From contig JAKSZP010005573.1 in assembly GCA_022478985.1 (NCBI GenBank), positions 1 through 64,000 of the forward strand: a DNA stretch of 64,000 nt, written 5' to 3'. The translations under genes and the position numbers were made by a program. Origin of the DNA: Massospora cicadina (taxonomy: Eukaryota > Entomophthoromycota > Entomophthoromycetes > Entomophthorales > Entomophthoraceae). Positions 1 to 10,499 of this stretch are shown piece by piece (within the stretch, counting starts at the first letter, position 1; every line of letters begins with the position of its first letter). Under the pieces are notes generated by a model that was not told the origin of the DNA, ran no database searches, and saw only the letters and a program-made list of their open reading frames with translations.

Positions 1-392
1 ACCAGGAGTACAAGCCCTGCTAGCGAAATGCATATTCTCTGGTAGGACATATGATCCTGGAAAAGCCTTGAAAATATTGTCACAACTCATTATCCAGATG
101 CAGTCTGATGCCATGACTAACCTAGCTAAACTGGTGACAAAAGAAGCGGTAGCCGCAAATGAGTATAGGAAGCCCCTCACTTCTTTTCAAGTGTCAGACT
201 TAGTGTTGTAATACCACAATTGTATCACTTTCAGAAGTGATAATCTTGAGTCTATTTGGGAAGGCCTATTTGTAGTCACTTATAAGCGAGGGGAGGAGTA
301 CTCCATCAAGTCCCTTGCAACTGAAGTTATTGTCAACTTAGTCCATAGCTGGTTCCTGCTCTCTTATTTACCCCCTCACACTCTTAAAGGGG
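1..392 (+). pseudogene. 3' end of a Ty3/gypsy pol gene (integrase C-terminal part)
   Basis: The forward strand reads, in pieces, like the C-terminal part of a gypsy integrase: a 'FQVSDLVL' stretch near 190-215 (the family's F-x-V-G-D-L-V-L motif), then a degenerate W-E-G-x-x-x-V motif near 258-280 and a short basic/proline-rich tail ending near 385. It corresponds in type to the integrase C-terminus found on the minus strand at 54590-54720. A stop interrupts the frame right after the DLVL motif. The rest of the element lies before the window. A purine-rich tract (aaaggggt, 386-393) lies just before the LTR and probably is the polypurine tract. Identification rests on motif spacing, so it is fairly but not fully certain. 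Confidence 0.6.
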
Positions 393-1068
393 TGATATCA
401 GACAACTAATAGTCTGATATTGAAAAAAGAGTGATTTTTTTGATGGTGATGACGAAAATTAGCCAAAAGACCCTGGCCAATTCTCGTAAACCCTTTAAAT
501 TAGGGCAAAAAATAATTAATAAAACTTAGCCAAATAGCAAGAGTTCAGGTAAGTGAATTTCACTGACTATGAGGAAAAATCAGTGGAATCTATAGAAGTT
601 CCTCCCCATCCCAACTCTAGTTCATTTCAATCACATATGTGGGGACCACCCCCTTTTATAGGGTTGATGGGGGTCCCCTAAGGTGCAATTACTTTCTCTC
701 ATGTGGATTGTCTAAAATATATCAAATCATTCCCCACGGGTTCATCTTGCCTACAATTGACCCTCCATCAGCCCTTTTACCAAATTGAGGTGAGCTCAGG
801 AACTCTGTTAGGTCACGTCCCCCATATTTCCTATATAGGATTGAAGCTAAATTCGATTTTATTTTTATCTCAGTTCAAGCCCCAGTTAATTTAAATACTA
901 AGAAGTAGATCATAGCAGGGTTCTCTTTCTACCCCATCTCAGCTACAACACATTATATAAAACCAACCTTTTCATATTTACAGTTATGTTGTTATTTTAT
1001 TATAAGTGATGCAAAATAATCCCCAAGTAAAATTTTTGGAACTTAGATCACAAAGGCACCAGCGAGCA
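393..1068 (+). repeat. LTR (3' LTR of the preceding gypsy fragment)
   Basis: The block begins with TGATATCAG after a purine tract and ends with ACCAGCGAGCA, beyond which an unrelated chromovirus integrase starts abruptly. The same sequence, diverged, is present in reverse orientation at 26727-27381; both share the 'ggccaattctc', the 'gggggtcccctaa' and the 'gcaccagcgagca' segments. That second copy is flanked by a short target duplication, which supports an LTR. The left edge is not certain: the other copy aligns only from about position 413. A perfect inverted repeat (GATATCAGAC / GTCTGATATT) lies at 396-423. Confidence 0.65.
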
Positions 1069-2400
1069 TCTCTCCCGCCTAAAATTAAACAACCTTGGGG
1101 ATAAAAAATGCATCAATCTAGTGAAGGATAATTTTAACTGGCTGGGCTTGTCAAAGGATGTTCTGGCATGGATCGCCAACTGTGTGACTTGCACATAGAC
1201 TTGTTAAACTGATTTGGTAGAAATGGTCTTATTCACCCTTGCAACAGGCTTAAGGGCCATAAAAATTGGTGTCTGTGGACTTTATTGTTGAGCTACCCAG
1301 CTCCGAAGGGTTCACAGTGGTCCTAGTGGTTGTAGACCGCTTCACAAAAAATATTTTAAATACATATCCCCATTGCTGCTAAAGAAACTTCCCATATCTT
1401 TGTGCGCCATGTGTTCTTGATGTATGGACTCCCTCAGGAGATTGTCAGTGATTGTGGCCCCCAATTCACGGTGCAGTTTTGGAATGAGCTTTTGGCGATC
1501 TTGAAGATAACACCTTGTCATTCCAATGCATACCATCCACAGTCAGATGGCCAAACTGAACGGGTCAATCAGATCCTGTAACAGTACCTGTGGTGCTACG
1601 CTGCAGCTGCTCAGGATACCTGGGCGGACGACCTTCCCCTCGCCCAGTTTGCATATGCAGCAGAACACATGCATTCACGGGTTTCTCCACATATGAGGCT
1701 ACCTTGAGGTATAACCCTTCATTTTCAGTTGGCCCATTCTTCCGCCCAGAGGTACCAGCTGCAGCTGAACATGGCCAGCACATTGAGCCACGCATTCCTT
1801 GATTCAGGAGCACTTAACTAAGGCTAATAGTGATTATAAACAGTTTGCAGATTGGAAATGGCTCCCAACGCACAAAATAAAGAAAGGATCCCACGTTATG
1901 TTTGACATGCGCCAATTGCATATGAAGGTGTCATCATGTAAGTATACAAGTAAGCACTCAGGTCCCTACTTTTTTTAAGACTTGGGAAATGACGCCTTCC
2001 ATTTAAAAATGCCACCCCACTGGAAGCAACACTCAGTCTTCCATGTGTCTCAGTTGTCCCCTTTTAAAGATCATTCCCATTGGAGCCAGAGCCAATTGTA
2101 ATTGAGGGTGCAGAGGAAGCTGAAGTGGAGGGAATCTTGGCTTCCCACATATTGTGATGATCATTTTAATATCTAGTTGCGTGGAAGGGCTATCCGACCT
2201 ATGAAAATAGCTGGGTTGGCGCATGAGATATGTGCTAACATCTTTGAGCTTGTCAAAGATTTCCACACTACCCACCCAGATGCTCTCCATACTCTTCAAA
2301 AATTGCTATGCTGATGGCAATGAAGCTGACCAAGGCTCATAAGAATGTGGACTTCACCTGAATCCCCTAGTGGTGGCGCTCCCCTATGGCAAAAGGGAAG
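1069..2400 (+). pseudogene. Chromovirus integrase with chromodomain, decayed
   Basis: This is the integrase of a Ty3/gypsy chromovirus. The N-terminal zinc-binding region is recognisable around 1110-1200 (spaced H and C residues), the core around 1320-1560 with '[15 protein letters not shown]' holding the second catalytic Asp and '[14 protein letters not shown]' holding the catalytic Glu. Then come a GPY-like C-terminal part (1840-2000), a 'VFHVSQLSPFK' motif near 2037-2070, and a chromodomain near 2110-2290 ('WKGYPTYENSW'-like residues, then 'LVKDFHTTHPDA'). Chromodomains in these elements bind modified histones and steer insertion. The frame is broken many times. The same element type is complete on the minus strand at 4944-12831. 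The region before 1069 was separated by insertion of the LTR element. Confidence 0.75.
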
Positions 2401-2405
2401 TGTAA
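2390..2405 (+). promoter_or_regulatory. Polypurine tract of the chromovirus
   Basis: A purine run (caaaagggaag) is followed within a few bases by TGTAAG, the same six bases that begin the LTR of element 1. The tract would prime plus-strand DNA synthesis. It follows the chromodomain by about 100 bp, the expected place. Confidence 0.5.
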
Positions 2406-3110
2406 TGTAAGTTTGGGGGAGCGCCCCTCCATTTGGACTGGGTGACATTCCCGTTCCCATCTAAAAAGAGTTCAAGAAGGCCAGCTGTCCATCTCATCTC
2501 CCAGGGCGACATCACCCATGTGGTGGATGAGCAATGGGTAAAAGCTTACCCTTTGAGGACCCCGACACCCATCCCAGTATTAACTTTAAACAAATTAATA
2601 CAACAAAGTAAGAGGTTTTGTGCTGAGCTTTCAGAGAGTCAACATTCTCCTGTGATGAAAGATTTGAATATAGTTGAGGACAACGTTCCTTTGGCATCTA
2701 AGCCCAAGAGATCCTAACACTTAGCAACAAAGCCTGGTTGGCGCATACTTTCAGCAAACAAAGTGTACAGTGTCAAGTCTCTGGAAAAGCTCGCCAATGA
2801 CATTGGACCATTGGGAAATGTTGCCAACAGTTTGAAACCCACCCCAGAAAACTCAAAAGCTTTGTCTAGTATTTCTCATTTGGTCAAAAGGATGCTGGAG
2901 CAAACAAGTGCAGGTGGGTTAGGCGCCCCAAACCTGTTTTTGACATCCTGGAACCTCCCCTACATTGGGTGGCCTTGGGAGATTCCCGCTGCCTGTCAGG
3001 TGAGATGCCATCACTTCAGTAATAGAAAACACAGAAAATCTAGAATTTGGGCATCTATGGACAAGCTGAAAGCAACTCAGCTTGCCGCTAATAATTTCAA
3101 AGTTGGTTTG
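2406..3110 (+). repeat. LTR (start) of a chromovirus, with embedded coding block
   Basis: This follows the chromodomain and polypurine tract of the element at 1069-2400 and begins TGTAAGTTTGGGGG, like the copy at 38458 (TGTAAGTTTTGGGGG) and like the LTR of element 1 (TGTAAGTC.TGGGG). From the first base an open frame runs C-K-F-G-G to 'THVVDEQWVKAYPL' at about 2512-2555, and continues to 2717. The same amino-acid pattern occurs at the LTR start of element 1 and at 38458 and 23925 (minus). A later stretch (2935-3000) reads 'LTSWNLPYIGWPWEIPAAC'; 38908-38960 reads 'LTQWDQPYVAWPWTHPVAC', so homology to that copy reaches at least here. The right end of the LTR could not be placed. Confidence 0.55.
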
Positions 3111-3119
3111 AAATAACTT

Positions 3120-4943
3120 GTTTTCCTCCTCCCTCACCTGAAAATTGCTGGGTTTGGTCAAATCTCAATGGCCCCATCCTACGTTTTCAAGCTGTTCCCC
3201 AGATCAATCATCTATTTAAGCAGTCATAACACTGAGATATTTGATAATTAATTTTCTTCATTTAGATTCAGTAAAAACTTGTGCCCAAACTTATTAATTA
3301 AGTTCATATTTTTTCTTTTCCAAAACGCCTGTGACATCTGCAATGTGGCTAGCAGCCCGCATATTGACTGGGTTGTCTCAGCCATATTCTCAACAATGAT
3401 GCTTACAATAGTCACTTGTGCCTATCATGTCAAGTCCTTTCTGTATATTTTCCTGGTCTTGGAACTCCCTACTCCCAGGCCCATTGGCCCTGGGGCTGCA
3501 ACAGCTGGGATCCTCACTGGGTTGTTTTGCTTATTGTCATCAGATTGGCACTCCGCTGCTACCTATCTCCCAGCTTACCCTAATGTCATTCAAGCGGCGT
3601 TGCCCCTGGAATAATGGCTCGCCTTTTGAGGGCTTTTGCATCCCAAATGGCAGGGTAATCTATACTTTATCTGCCTTCTCCCTGACAAAACTCCTATATT
3701 ATAGCCTACTCAGCTTGGGAGCGAGTTAAACGTTTACATCATCAGTAGTTTGTTGGTAGAGATATATGCCGTGCAGTTTGCGAGAATCAATATAGTGCGG
3801 ATCATTAGGGCCAGGAAGAAAAATAGATTTGAAGCACCGATAAGTAGAGAGTCCCATCTCAACTCCGCTTGTTCTTTTCCCCATTTGTACATATTTGGCT
3901 GCACCACAAGATTTTCCACTTGGCAGGGCAGCTCACCGCATAGTGTCCTTTCTGGCTGCATTCAAATCAACCCAACATAAAAGGTTCTCTTCTAAAACTG
4001 TCATTAAACAAACCAGTGTGAGTGTTATAAGCTGTATGAGGTTGGGAGGAGAGTTAAAGAGTGGCCATGAATGGCCGATTGGTCATAGAATGGTCACAGG
4101 TTAGTCAATGAACTATAGTTTTGTTGGGAATTAGCTGGCGGATTATAAGTTGTAGGAAGCTCTTGATCACTAAAGAAGATTCAATGACAGCCTTTGGTTG
4201 CTTCCAGTCCACATTGGGTGGGATACACATTTTAGCCAATCGTCTCATAGTTGACAATTTGAAGTAAAGGGATATCCTTTATAAGATTGGTTTTATCACG
4301 CTGAAGAGCTCCCAGTGTGTTTATAAAGCTTCAGTCATAACAATACTTAAGTTAGCCTCAGATAATGTTCCCGCCACTACCAACACATGCGCTTCCAAAG
4401 TGAAGCAATCAGAGAACGCTGCAAGGGTTTCATTCCGCTTAAGCTAATTGTCAGGAAGTCAGTTTTTTGTTAAGCCATTTTTCCACCAATCTGAACAGGC
4501 ATAACATCATATCTTTGACTCTCTGGTAAGTCACTCAGCTATCTTCCAGGTAAAAGGGGACCTGATCAGCTTCCTCAACATATAAGGTGGAAATTAACAG
4601 CCTTGCCTTGCAGAAGTACAAAGCTCCCTCAATGGCAAACTTGAAATGCTTTAAGATCTTTATATATCACTTCCCGATTATGATAAAGCAGCTTTTTGAT
4701 GCGCACACTCTCTTTTCATTATGGGCTTTGATTTATTGGAGTAGACTGAGCAGTTTCCAGTCTGGCAAACGTAGCCCCTATTTAAGGAGTATGGATAGTT
4801 CATCGGGAAGAACTTGGTTTTGCAACGGTCTAATGAGAAGCGGTGGCCTCCTCATTCAGTATGCAGAAACTGAGGGAAATTCACTAGTGGGCCTGTAGTC
4901 TGTCTCCAGAGTCGAGTTTATCTGCAACCTGACTCCCCATACC
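3120..4943. other. No recognisable gene; decayed repeat DNA
   Basis: No convincing coding region. The first part may be the rest of the LTR that starts at 2406 (a TATTTAAG stretch at 3212 could be a promoter element). At 4300-4480 the forward strand reads 'TTNTCASKVKQSENAA', loosely like the C-terminus of the LINE ORF1 at 42490-42530, so a LINE remnant is possible but not shown. Confidence 0.3.
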
Positions 4944-6579
4944 TTTCATGGATTCAGCTAATAAGAACTAGACTGGGCTCCCAGTTGGGGTGCGCAAGCA
5001 CCCAGTGGAGGGCCCAGAATGCCATAGGCATAGCAGTCTGAGCGTCAGTAAAAGTGGAGTTCTATTGGGGACGTGAGGAGAGTAAAAGTCATTAATGTAC
5101 CAAAGGCCCCAAGGCATACCAGATGGTTGCAATGGGGGCAACTGCAAGTCTTGCAGGGGCAACCCCCAAGGGCGGGAGAAGCAGGGAGAATAATGACTCC
5201 TCCCTGTTCACGGTTGCTGTCCTCCAGAATCCAAAAGGAAGGCTTGCGCACCAGCAAAGTATGGCACAGGGACCGCCACATGGTTGGAAGCGAGAGTGGG
5301 GGTATAATGTAACCCATGAGGGGGTTGGGACCGAGATTCCCCTGGATGGGGCGCTCCTGGTCCCACAGGTGAGCTGAGCCATTGGCAGCTGAGGCAGTTG
5401 TGGAATGTGTCCACAAGTGGCGGTGCAGGGATGCCCGGACGCTGCCCTAACCGGGGAGCAGTTTCAGAGAACTCAGGAACCAAAAGGATAGAAGGTTTCC
5501 TGTTAAATGGATGCACGGTAATGAATAAAACATCAGGTTTGTCATCAGGGCAAGGCGGATTATCACATATATGATCTGCTGCTGCATGGCAGGGTCAAGC
5601 AACTGGATGATCCAGTCAGTGAACATCAGTATGAGGACTTGGTCGATGGTGCACTTTGTCAGATTGATTAGCGAAATTTTAAAAAAAAGTAAGGCAGATG
5701 TAGGCCGTGGCAAGCTGAATGGGGAAACCAATTTTTTATCAAGCGTAAAGCATGAAAGATAAGAGAATGAACCAACGACTGCCCCTGGCCAGGGCAGTTG
5801 CCTTAAGTACTGGGTAAAATACTGGTGAAGGTATCATGAGATTGGGCATTTGGGGTTTGGCAATGGGATTTGGTTAGCTGGATCGGTGGAGGGTAGGGTG
5901 ATGATTAAGATTTCACAAAAAAGTCAAAAACTTTTGCAAATTCTTCTGCATTCCTGGGGCCAAACCAAGTCAATACTACCAATCCAGGTCCTGGTCATCC
6001 AAGTCGCCCTGTTTTCGTGGTTCAGGTGTTTTTGGATTCATCCCAGGAGGAAGGGTCCCTTAGATCAAATTTTTTGCAACTTGTACTGAACTCTAAATTA
6101 GGCTAATCATGTGAAAAACTTCCTGGATCCTTTTTGGAGCATTGGGGAAATTGGTCTGAGTCGTTTGGCACCTGGTTCAAGATCCAAGTCATACCATGAT
6201 CTAATTTCCGGTGCTGGCTAGTTTGGACTGGCTCCCCCAGACTGGAATTTGCAGGCAAGGCTCCAATGTTGGAAAATGCTGTTTCCCCAAAATTTTGACA
6301 TAGTTTGCCTGGGGAGTGGGGGGTCCCAGGGGCCTGTCCATGCCCTCTGGTGTGCGCAATATCCCTGCAAACTCATTCTATCAAACTTACCAGGGTTGAG
6401 GAGGGGGAAGGCGGGAATGGGGTATTCTTGGGGGAAAGGGCAGTCAACCAGCGCTCATCTAGCACATGGGCTAGGTTGCTCAGCTGTGACAGAGGGTCCT
6501 CTGGATCCTTGTGACCCATTTTTGTCCGGAAGGGGTGTTGATCCCTATCCAGTTGCAGGGCTGGTCCCCAAGACTTACA
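4944..6579 (-). repeat. Element 1, 3' LTR
   Basis: Left copy of the long direct repeat. On the minus strand it starts TGTAAGTC at 6579 and ends near 4944; its last bases (..CCATGAAA) differ from the partner's CCGTGACA, so the terminal CA is mutated here. It carries the 68-codon open frame at its start (6373-6579) and the putative transcript start sequence at 5766-5776. Most apparent open frames elsewhere in it are not conserved with the partner. Confidence 0.85.
6373..6579 (-). CDS. LTR-edge open reading frame (unknown protein), 68 codons
   Basis: Starting with the first LTR base on the minus strand the frame C-K-S-W-G-P-A-L-Q-L-D stays open for 68 codons to a TGA. It includes 'HPFRTKMGH' and 'LAHVLDERWLTALSP'. 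The 5' LTR copy (12637-12831) keeps the frame until a TAA at a GGTAAGT sequence. Related peptides begin at the LTR edges at 2406, 38458 and 23925 (minus), with the core pattern P-F-x-(T/S)-K ... H-V-(V/L/I)-D-E-(R/Q)-W ... P-(L/K). I do not recognise the domain. There is no internal ATG at the start, so it may be read as an extension of an upstream frame, be spliced, or be an old coding relic. A stop codon (TAG) lies directly before it in the same frame. Confidence 0.5.
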   Translation of the reverse strand, partial: CKSWGPALQLDRDQHPFRTKMGHKDPEDPLSQLSNLAHVLDERWLTALSPKNTPFPPSPSSTLVSLIE

Positions 6580-6580
6580 C

Positions 6581-6596
6581 TACCCTTTCCTTTTTG
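6581..6596 (-). promoter_or_regulatory. Element 1 polypurine tract
   Basis: On the minus strand a purine run aaaaaggaaaggg ends two bases before the TGTAAG that opens the 3' LTR. Its position and composition are those of a plus-strand primer. Confidence 0.75.
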
Positions 6597-6880
6597 ACAG
6601 GGAGGATTCCGCTCCTAGGGGCATGGACCAAGGAATAATTCTTGTGTCGCTCTGGTAGCCTTATGGACAGGATGGCCGCGATCTTCTGTGGAGGGTGGGG
6701 GGGCTGCTGGGTGGGAAGTGGGAATTCCTCTATCAGGTCCTTGCAGTTCATACAATTGCACGTGTTCACCCAGCTGTTCTCATATGAGGGGTAATCTTTT
6801 TCAAGCGACCAAGTACTAAATGGATTGGCAGGACCTCCGGGAAGCAAAATGGCCTCCACCTCTGATTCCTGGGATTCCCC
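6597..6880 (-). pseudogene. Element 1 chromodomain and pol C-terminus
   Basis: Minus-strand frame with V-E-A-I-L at the start, a mutated 'Y-L-V-x-W-K-G' region, 'DYPSYENSWVNTCN' and 'CKDLIEEFPLP', the pattern of a chromodomain followed by the usual D/E-L-I-x-x-F-(H/P) helix. It ends in a stop at the polypurine tract. The same domain occurs in element 2 and at 2110-2290. Confidence 0.75.
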
Positions 6881-6961
6881 AATGACAATTGGCTCTGGGG
6901 ATGTTGGCCTTTTCCCCTTGAAGAGGGTTAAGAGGGAGGTATGGAAGATGTTGTGCCGCTT

Positions 6962-7830
6962 TCAATGCGTGGGAAGTCTCAAGTGGTAGAATCTGTTGCC
7001 TAGATCCTTCTCAACCTCAAAGGGTCCTGAGTGTTTGGCTGCAAGCCTATGGGTGGGGGCTTTCAGGGGAAGGTTGCGGGTATCTAACATGACAAGGAAA
7101 CCGACTTTGATCTCATGTCCCAGAAGGCGCCTCCAATCAGCAAGCTTCTTGTAGTCCTTGATGGACTTTATCAAGTGTTCATGGACCAGGTTGTGTATCT
7201 CGTGGAATAAGCTTATGCGGTCCATGGTGGCAGAAACTGCTGAAAAAGTTAGGGGCCAATATGAAAAGAGGTTTATACCCCAGAGTAGCCTTAAAAGAAA
7301 AGAAGTTGGTTAAGGAATGGAGGGAATTGTTGTATTCTAACTGTGCTAGAAGCAGATCCTTGGCCCAGGTGTCTTGTGAGGCCGTTGCATAACAGCGTAG
7401 GTACTGCTCCAGTACATGGTTCACCCAATCAGTCTTCCCATCAGCCTGGGGGTTGTAGGCATTGGATCTACAGGGCTTGATGTGGAGGAGATTTAGCAAC
7501 TCTTCCCAGAACCGGGCAGTGGACTGGGGTCCCCTGTCACTCACAATCTCCTTGGGGAGACCAAACATGGCAAAGACATGGTTGACAAATACATTGCAGT
7601 CTCTACCACAGTAATAGAAGAGATTCAGGGGATGAAGAGTGCAAACTTAGTAAATCAGTCCATGGCTACCATGATCGCATCTGAGCCACAGGAGGTTGGG
7701 AGCTCCACTATGAAGTCTACTGAGACTAAGGTCCATGGCCCTCGGCCTTCTGCAAAGAGTGTAGCAGTCCTTTTTTCTCAGAATGATCCAATTTCGCCCA
7801 GGCACAGGTAACACAAGAGATCCAGGTGGG
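6962..7830 (-). pseudogene. Element 1 integrase
   Basis: 7179-7568 (minus) is open for 129 codons: 'FGLPKEIVSDRGPQ' with the second catalytic Asp, 'YNPQADGKTDWVNHVLEQYL' where the catalytic Glu of D-G-Q-T-E-R-V-N is replaced by Asp, then 'DLLLAQLEYNNSLHS'. 7580-7830 holds a broken first part of the core. 6962-7225 holds the C-terminal part ('VGFLVMLDTRNL', 'KHSGPFEVEKDL'), overlapping the previous frame, so a frameshift joins them. The integrase at 1069-2400 is its closest relative in the window. Confidence 0.85.
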
Positions 7831-8319
7831 AATGTCCTTTGAGGACCCAGGTCAGTTGTAAGTTCTCTTTATGATATCTGCACACTTTTTGATACCAGGG
7901 TGACCAACTGTCTGGGGGACATGATGTTCCTCAATAACATGGCTTTGTAGGGGGAACCCAAACCCAAACGTGGAACTAGATTGTTCCATCCCAAAAAGTA
8001 TATGGAGCTTTCTTGTGACACATGGATTCTAAATCAGCAAAAAGCTCTATTCCTTCAGGGCAACAGGTTTGGGAGGTAAGGACACGGAGAAGGAGTGGAA
8101 CGTCAGAATAAATGTCATCAAAGACTACAGTAGGGGGCCAATGAGAGGATTTGGAACGGGGGCACTACAGTTGTAAAGTCTAGCGGGTCTTCCCCCCATT
8201 AGGAGACAGGGAGGGATTTTGGCTGAGCATGTCTAGCAAAACGTTCAGGGGACCTTTTATGAATTCATACCTAAAATGGAACCCACAGAGATCCTGTTAT
8301 GTTCAAGTTTGCCAAAGTC

Positions 8320-8610
8320 CTAGCTTCTGGGGTTTGCAGTAGTAGAGCAATGCATTATGGTCTGTCTAAATGGTGATTTCATTCTGGGCGCCCTGCAGAA
8401 GGTATAGCCAGTAGGTGAGCAACCAAGCTACTGCTTCTAAATCCTTGTCATATATTGACCACGCTTGCTCTGTTGCAGTGAACTTATGGGAGTAATAGGC
8501 TACCAGGTGCTCGGCTCCCTCATGATCCTATACCATTACGGCACCCACTACCACTGATGAGGCATTGCAGGATACTATGAAGGGGCAGGAGCTCTTGGCA
8601 TGCCGCAGGA
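8320..8610 (-). pseudogene. Element 1 RNase H
   Basis: On the minus strand the frame, interrupted by stops, reads 'NASSVVVGAVM', 'HLVAYYSHKFTATEQAWSIYDKDLEAV' in pieces, then 'TDHNALLYY'. These are the D-A-S, Y-S-x-x-(L/F) ... E-x-x-x-x-x-x-(D/E)-x-E-x-x-A and T-D-H-x-x-L motifs of gypsy RNase H. The first catalytic D is N. It follows RT directly. Confidence 0.75.
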
Positions 8611-8743
8611 TGGGGGCTGTGAGAAAAACCTCTTTGATAGCCTCAAAGGCCTGGTGGCACTTGAAGAACCATTGGAAAGGGCCTTTTCCCGGTGAGAGGG
8701 TGCAGGGGTGCTTCCAGTTGGTCGAGAGCAGGGGAAAAGTTCT

Positions 8744-9649
8744 TTAAAAGATGACGTTTCTGAGAAAGCTGTGTTTTTTTGTGTAGTTGGGTAGGCCAAT
8801 ACTGAATAGCCTCCATCTTGCAGGGGGGACGACATAGCCATCCTTCAGAACAAGATTACCTAAGAAGGTAACCTCATCCTTGAAGAATTCACACTTGGAG
8901 GGTTTCTCGAAAAGCCCTACCTTGTGGAGGGCTGCCACCACCGCTTCTAGATCCCTGGCGTGTTGCTCTAGGGTGGGAATGGACCAAATTTTCATTGATA
9001 TAGGCCACAGCGCATGAGAAGTGTAAAACCCCTAGCACGTCATCAATGAGGCGCTAGAAGGTGGCTGGGGCATTCTCCAGGCCAAAAGGCATCACCATGA
9101 ACTGGAAAAGACCCCGGTGAGTGTGGATGGCTGTAGCCACTCCTGTCCCCTCTCCAGCTTCACCTGATTAAAGGCATTCACCAAGTCTAACTTCGAGAAG
9201 ATGCGGTATTTGGCAATGGCTTGGGTGATGCTTTGGTCTAAGGGTAAGGGGTATGGGTCAGGGATGGTAATGTTGTTGAGGTGGCCACAGTCGACACAGA
9301 GGCGCAGGGATCCATCTTCTTTCCTAGTGAAAACTATGGTAAAGGTGACAGGGGAAGACTTCTTGGTGAGCCACCCCTTCTCTAGCATCTTTTCCAGCCA
9401 AATGCCCAAAGCCCTATCCTATTCCTCTGTATAGGGGTAGAGGGGACAGTTGATTTTAACTATATCGACCATCAGCTGGAATGTCAAACTATATTTAGAT
9501 TGTGAGGGGAGCTTGGATGCCAGTGACATGTCAAAGATGGCCTTATACGGGGCTAGAAAGGAGGGGAAGTCTGAGGGGTGGTCGACTAGGGTGGGGTCAG
9601 GTGGGGAGATGGAGCCAAGAGATGTGCCATGTGAAAGGGTTCTTAGCAA
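8744..9649 (-). pseudogene. Element 1 reverse transcriptase
   Basis: RT of the Ty3/gypsy type, split over three minus-strand frames. 9092-9409 holds 'IVFTRKEDGSLRLCVDCGHLNNITIPD' in pieces (finger and palm motifs) and 'FSKLDLVNAFNQVKLERGQE' with the first catalytic Asp. A frameshift near 9090 follows, then a degenerate 'PFGLENAPATF' and 'YINE' in place of Y-x-D-D near 9010-9080. 8744-8995 holds the 'KPSKCEFFKDEVTFLGNLV' thumb motif. Loss of the Y-x-D-D makes it dead. Confidence 0.85.
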
Positions 9650-9827
9650 GGGAAACTATTAACATAACTTGAGGTTTGTAAGTACAACAAGGAGTTGTTT
9701 GCAAGATTAATGTGAACTTGTTGGCGGTGCCACCAGCTTACCCCCAAAATTACAGGGTAGAGAAAATCCTGCACGGCTGAGAAGTGGTCACAAACCCAAA
9801 GTCATGAAATGAGAAGTGTAATGGGCG

Positions 9828-10454
9828 TCAGATGCGGTAGGACTTCATGGACTCTGATGAGGCGCCCAGGATGGATGAAGCTTCCTCCATCTCCAGATTC
9901 AAGGACTGTGCCACACCAAAGTCAATAAAGTTTCTTACCGCTCCAGTGTTGAAGAGGGCTTGCACTATGATTTCCCCTAACTCAGAGGGAAAGGAAATGG
10001 GAAAAAGGAAGTACACTTGACTCTCTTTATTGGGATGAGCAAGAGAGGGGGCAGCCAAGGAGGGCGCATGACCCATCATCAAAAGAGACTGACCCAAAGG
10101 CACAGGGGCGGAGTGTAACTGGTGAGAAGTCTTCGCTACCTCGTTGTCCCAGATGGGTAGGCGAGGGTTAATGCTTATGCCTGCTCCACTCTCTTCAGGG
10201 GGAGGCAGGGTCACCCAGGGGAATGATAGCGCCAAACAGGGCATACTCTGAGCGCTGGGGATTAACGACCCAGCCTCCTGATCTGGGCTAGGGTCAGGAG
10301 GTGCTATAGGCAGGTGTTTCCCTGGGGGGAGATACTCAAGGTGGACATCAAGGGGGCAAAGGGAGGCAAGTCCAGGGAGACGCTTCCTTTGGCCGTGACC
10401 ACTGGCAGGCGGGGAGGTGTGGTACAGGGTACCTTGGGAGCTGAGACGGCACAC
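9828..10454 (-). pseudogene. Element 1 aspartic protease
   Basis: An open frame of 208 codons on the minus strand. The first 120 residues are rich in Pro and low in complexity; the retroviral-type aspartic protease follows, with 'QALFNTGAVRNFID' at about 9900-9960. The catalytic D-T/S-G is changed to N-T-G, which needs a G to A change in a CpG. This would abolish activity. It lies between gag and RT as expected. Confidence 0.75.
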
Positions 10455-10499
10455 GTGGGGGTGTGAAAGTGCCTGGCCCCAATTGCACGGGCCACAGAA

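Noticed and set aside
3055..3110. Homology of 'ASMDKLKATQLAANN' to 'ADMEKLAVLNQSDAT' at 38140
   Set aside because: The order relative to the LTR-edge block is opposite in the two places and similarity is limited to a few residues; probably chance.
3279..3614. 111-codon frame with hydrophobic stretches, a possible membrane protein
   Set aside because: An overlapping frame of equal length exists, no homologue is recognisable, and it probably lies within LTR sequence.
5045..5516. Overlapping open frames of 80-120 codons in the element 1 LTR, both strands
   Set aside because: They differ between the two LTR copies through frameshifts, with no conserved peptide, in contrast to the frame at the LTR edge.
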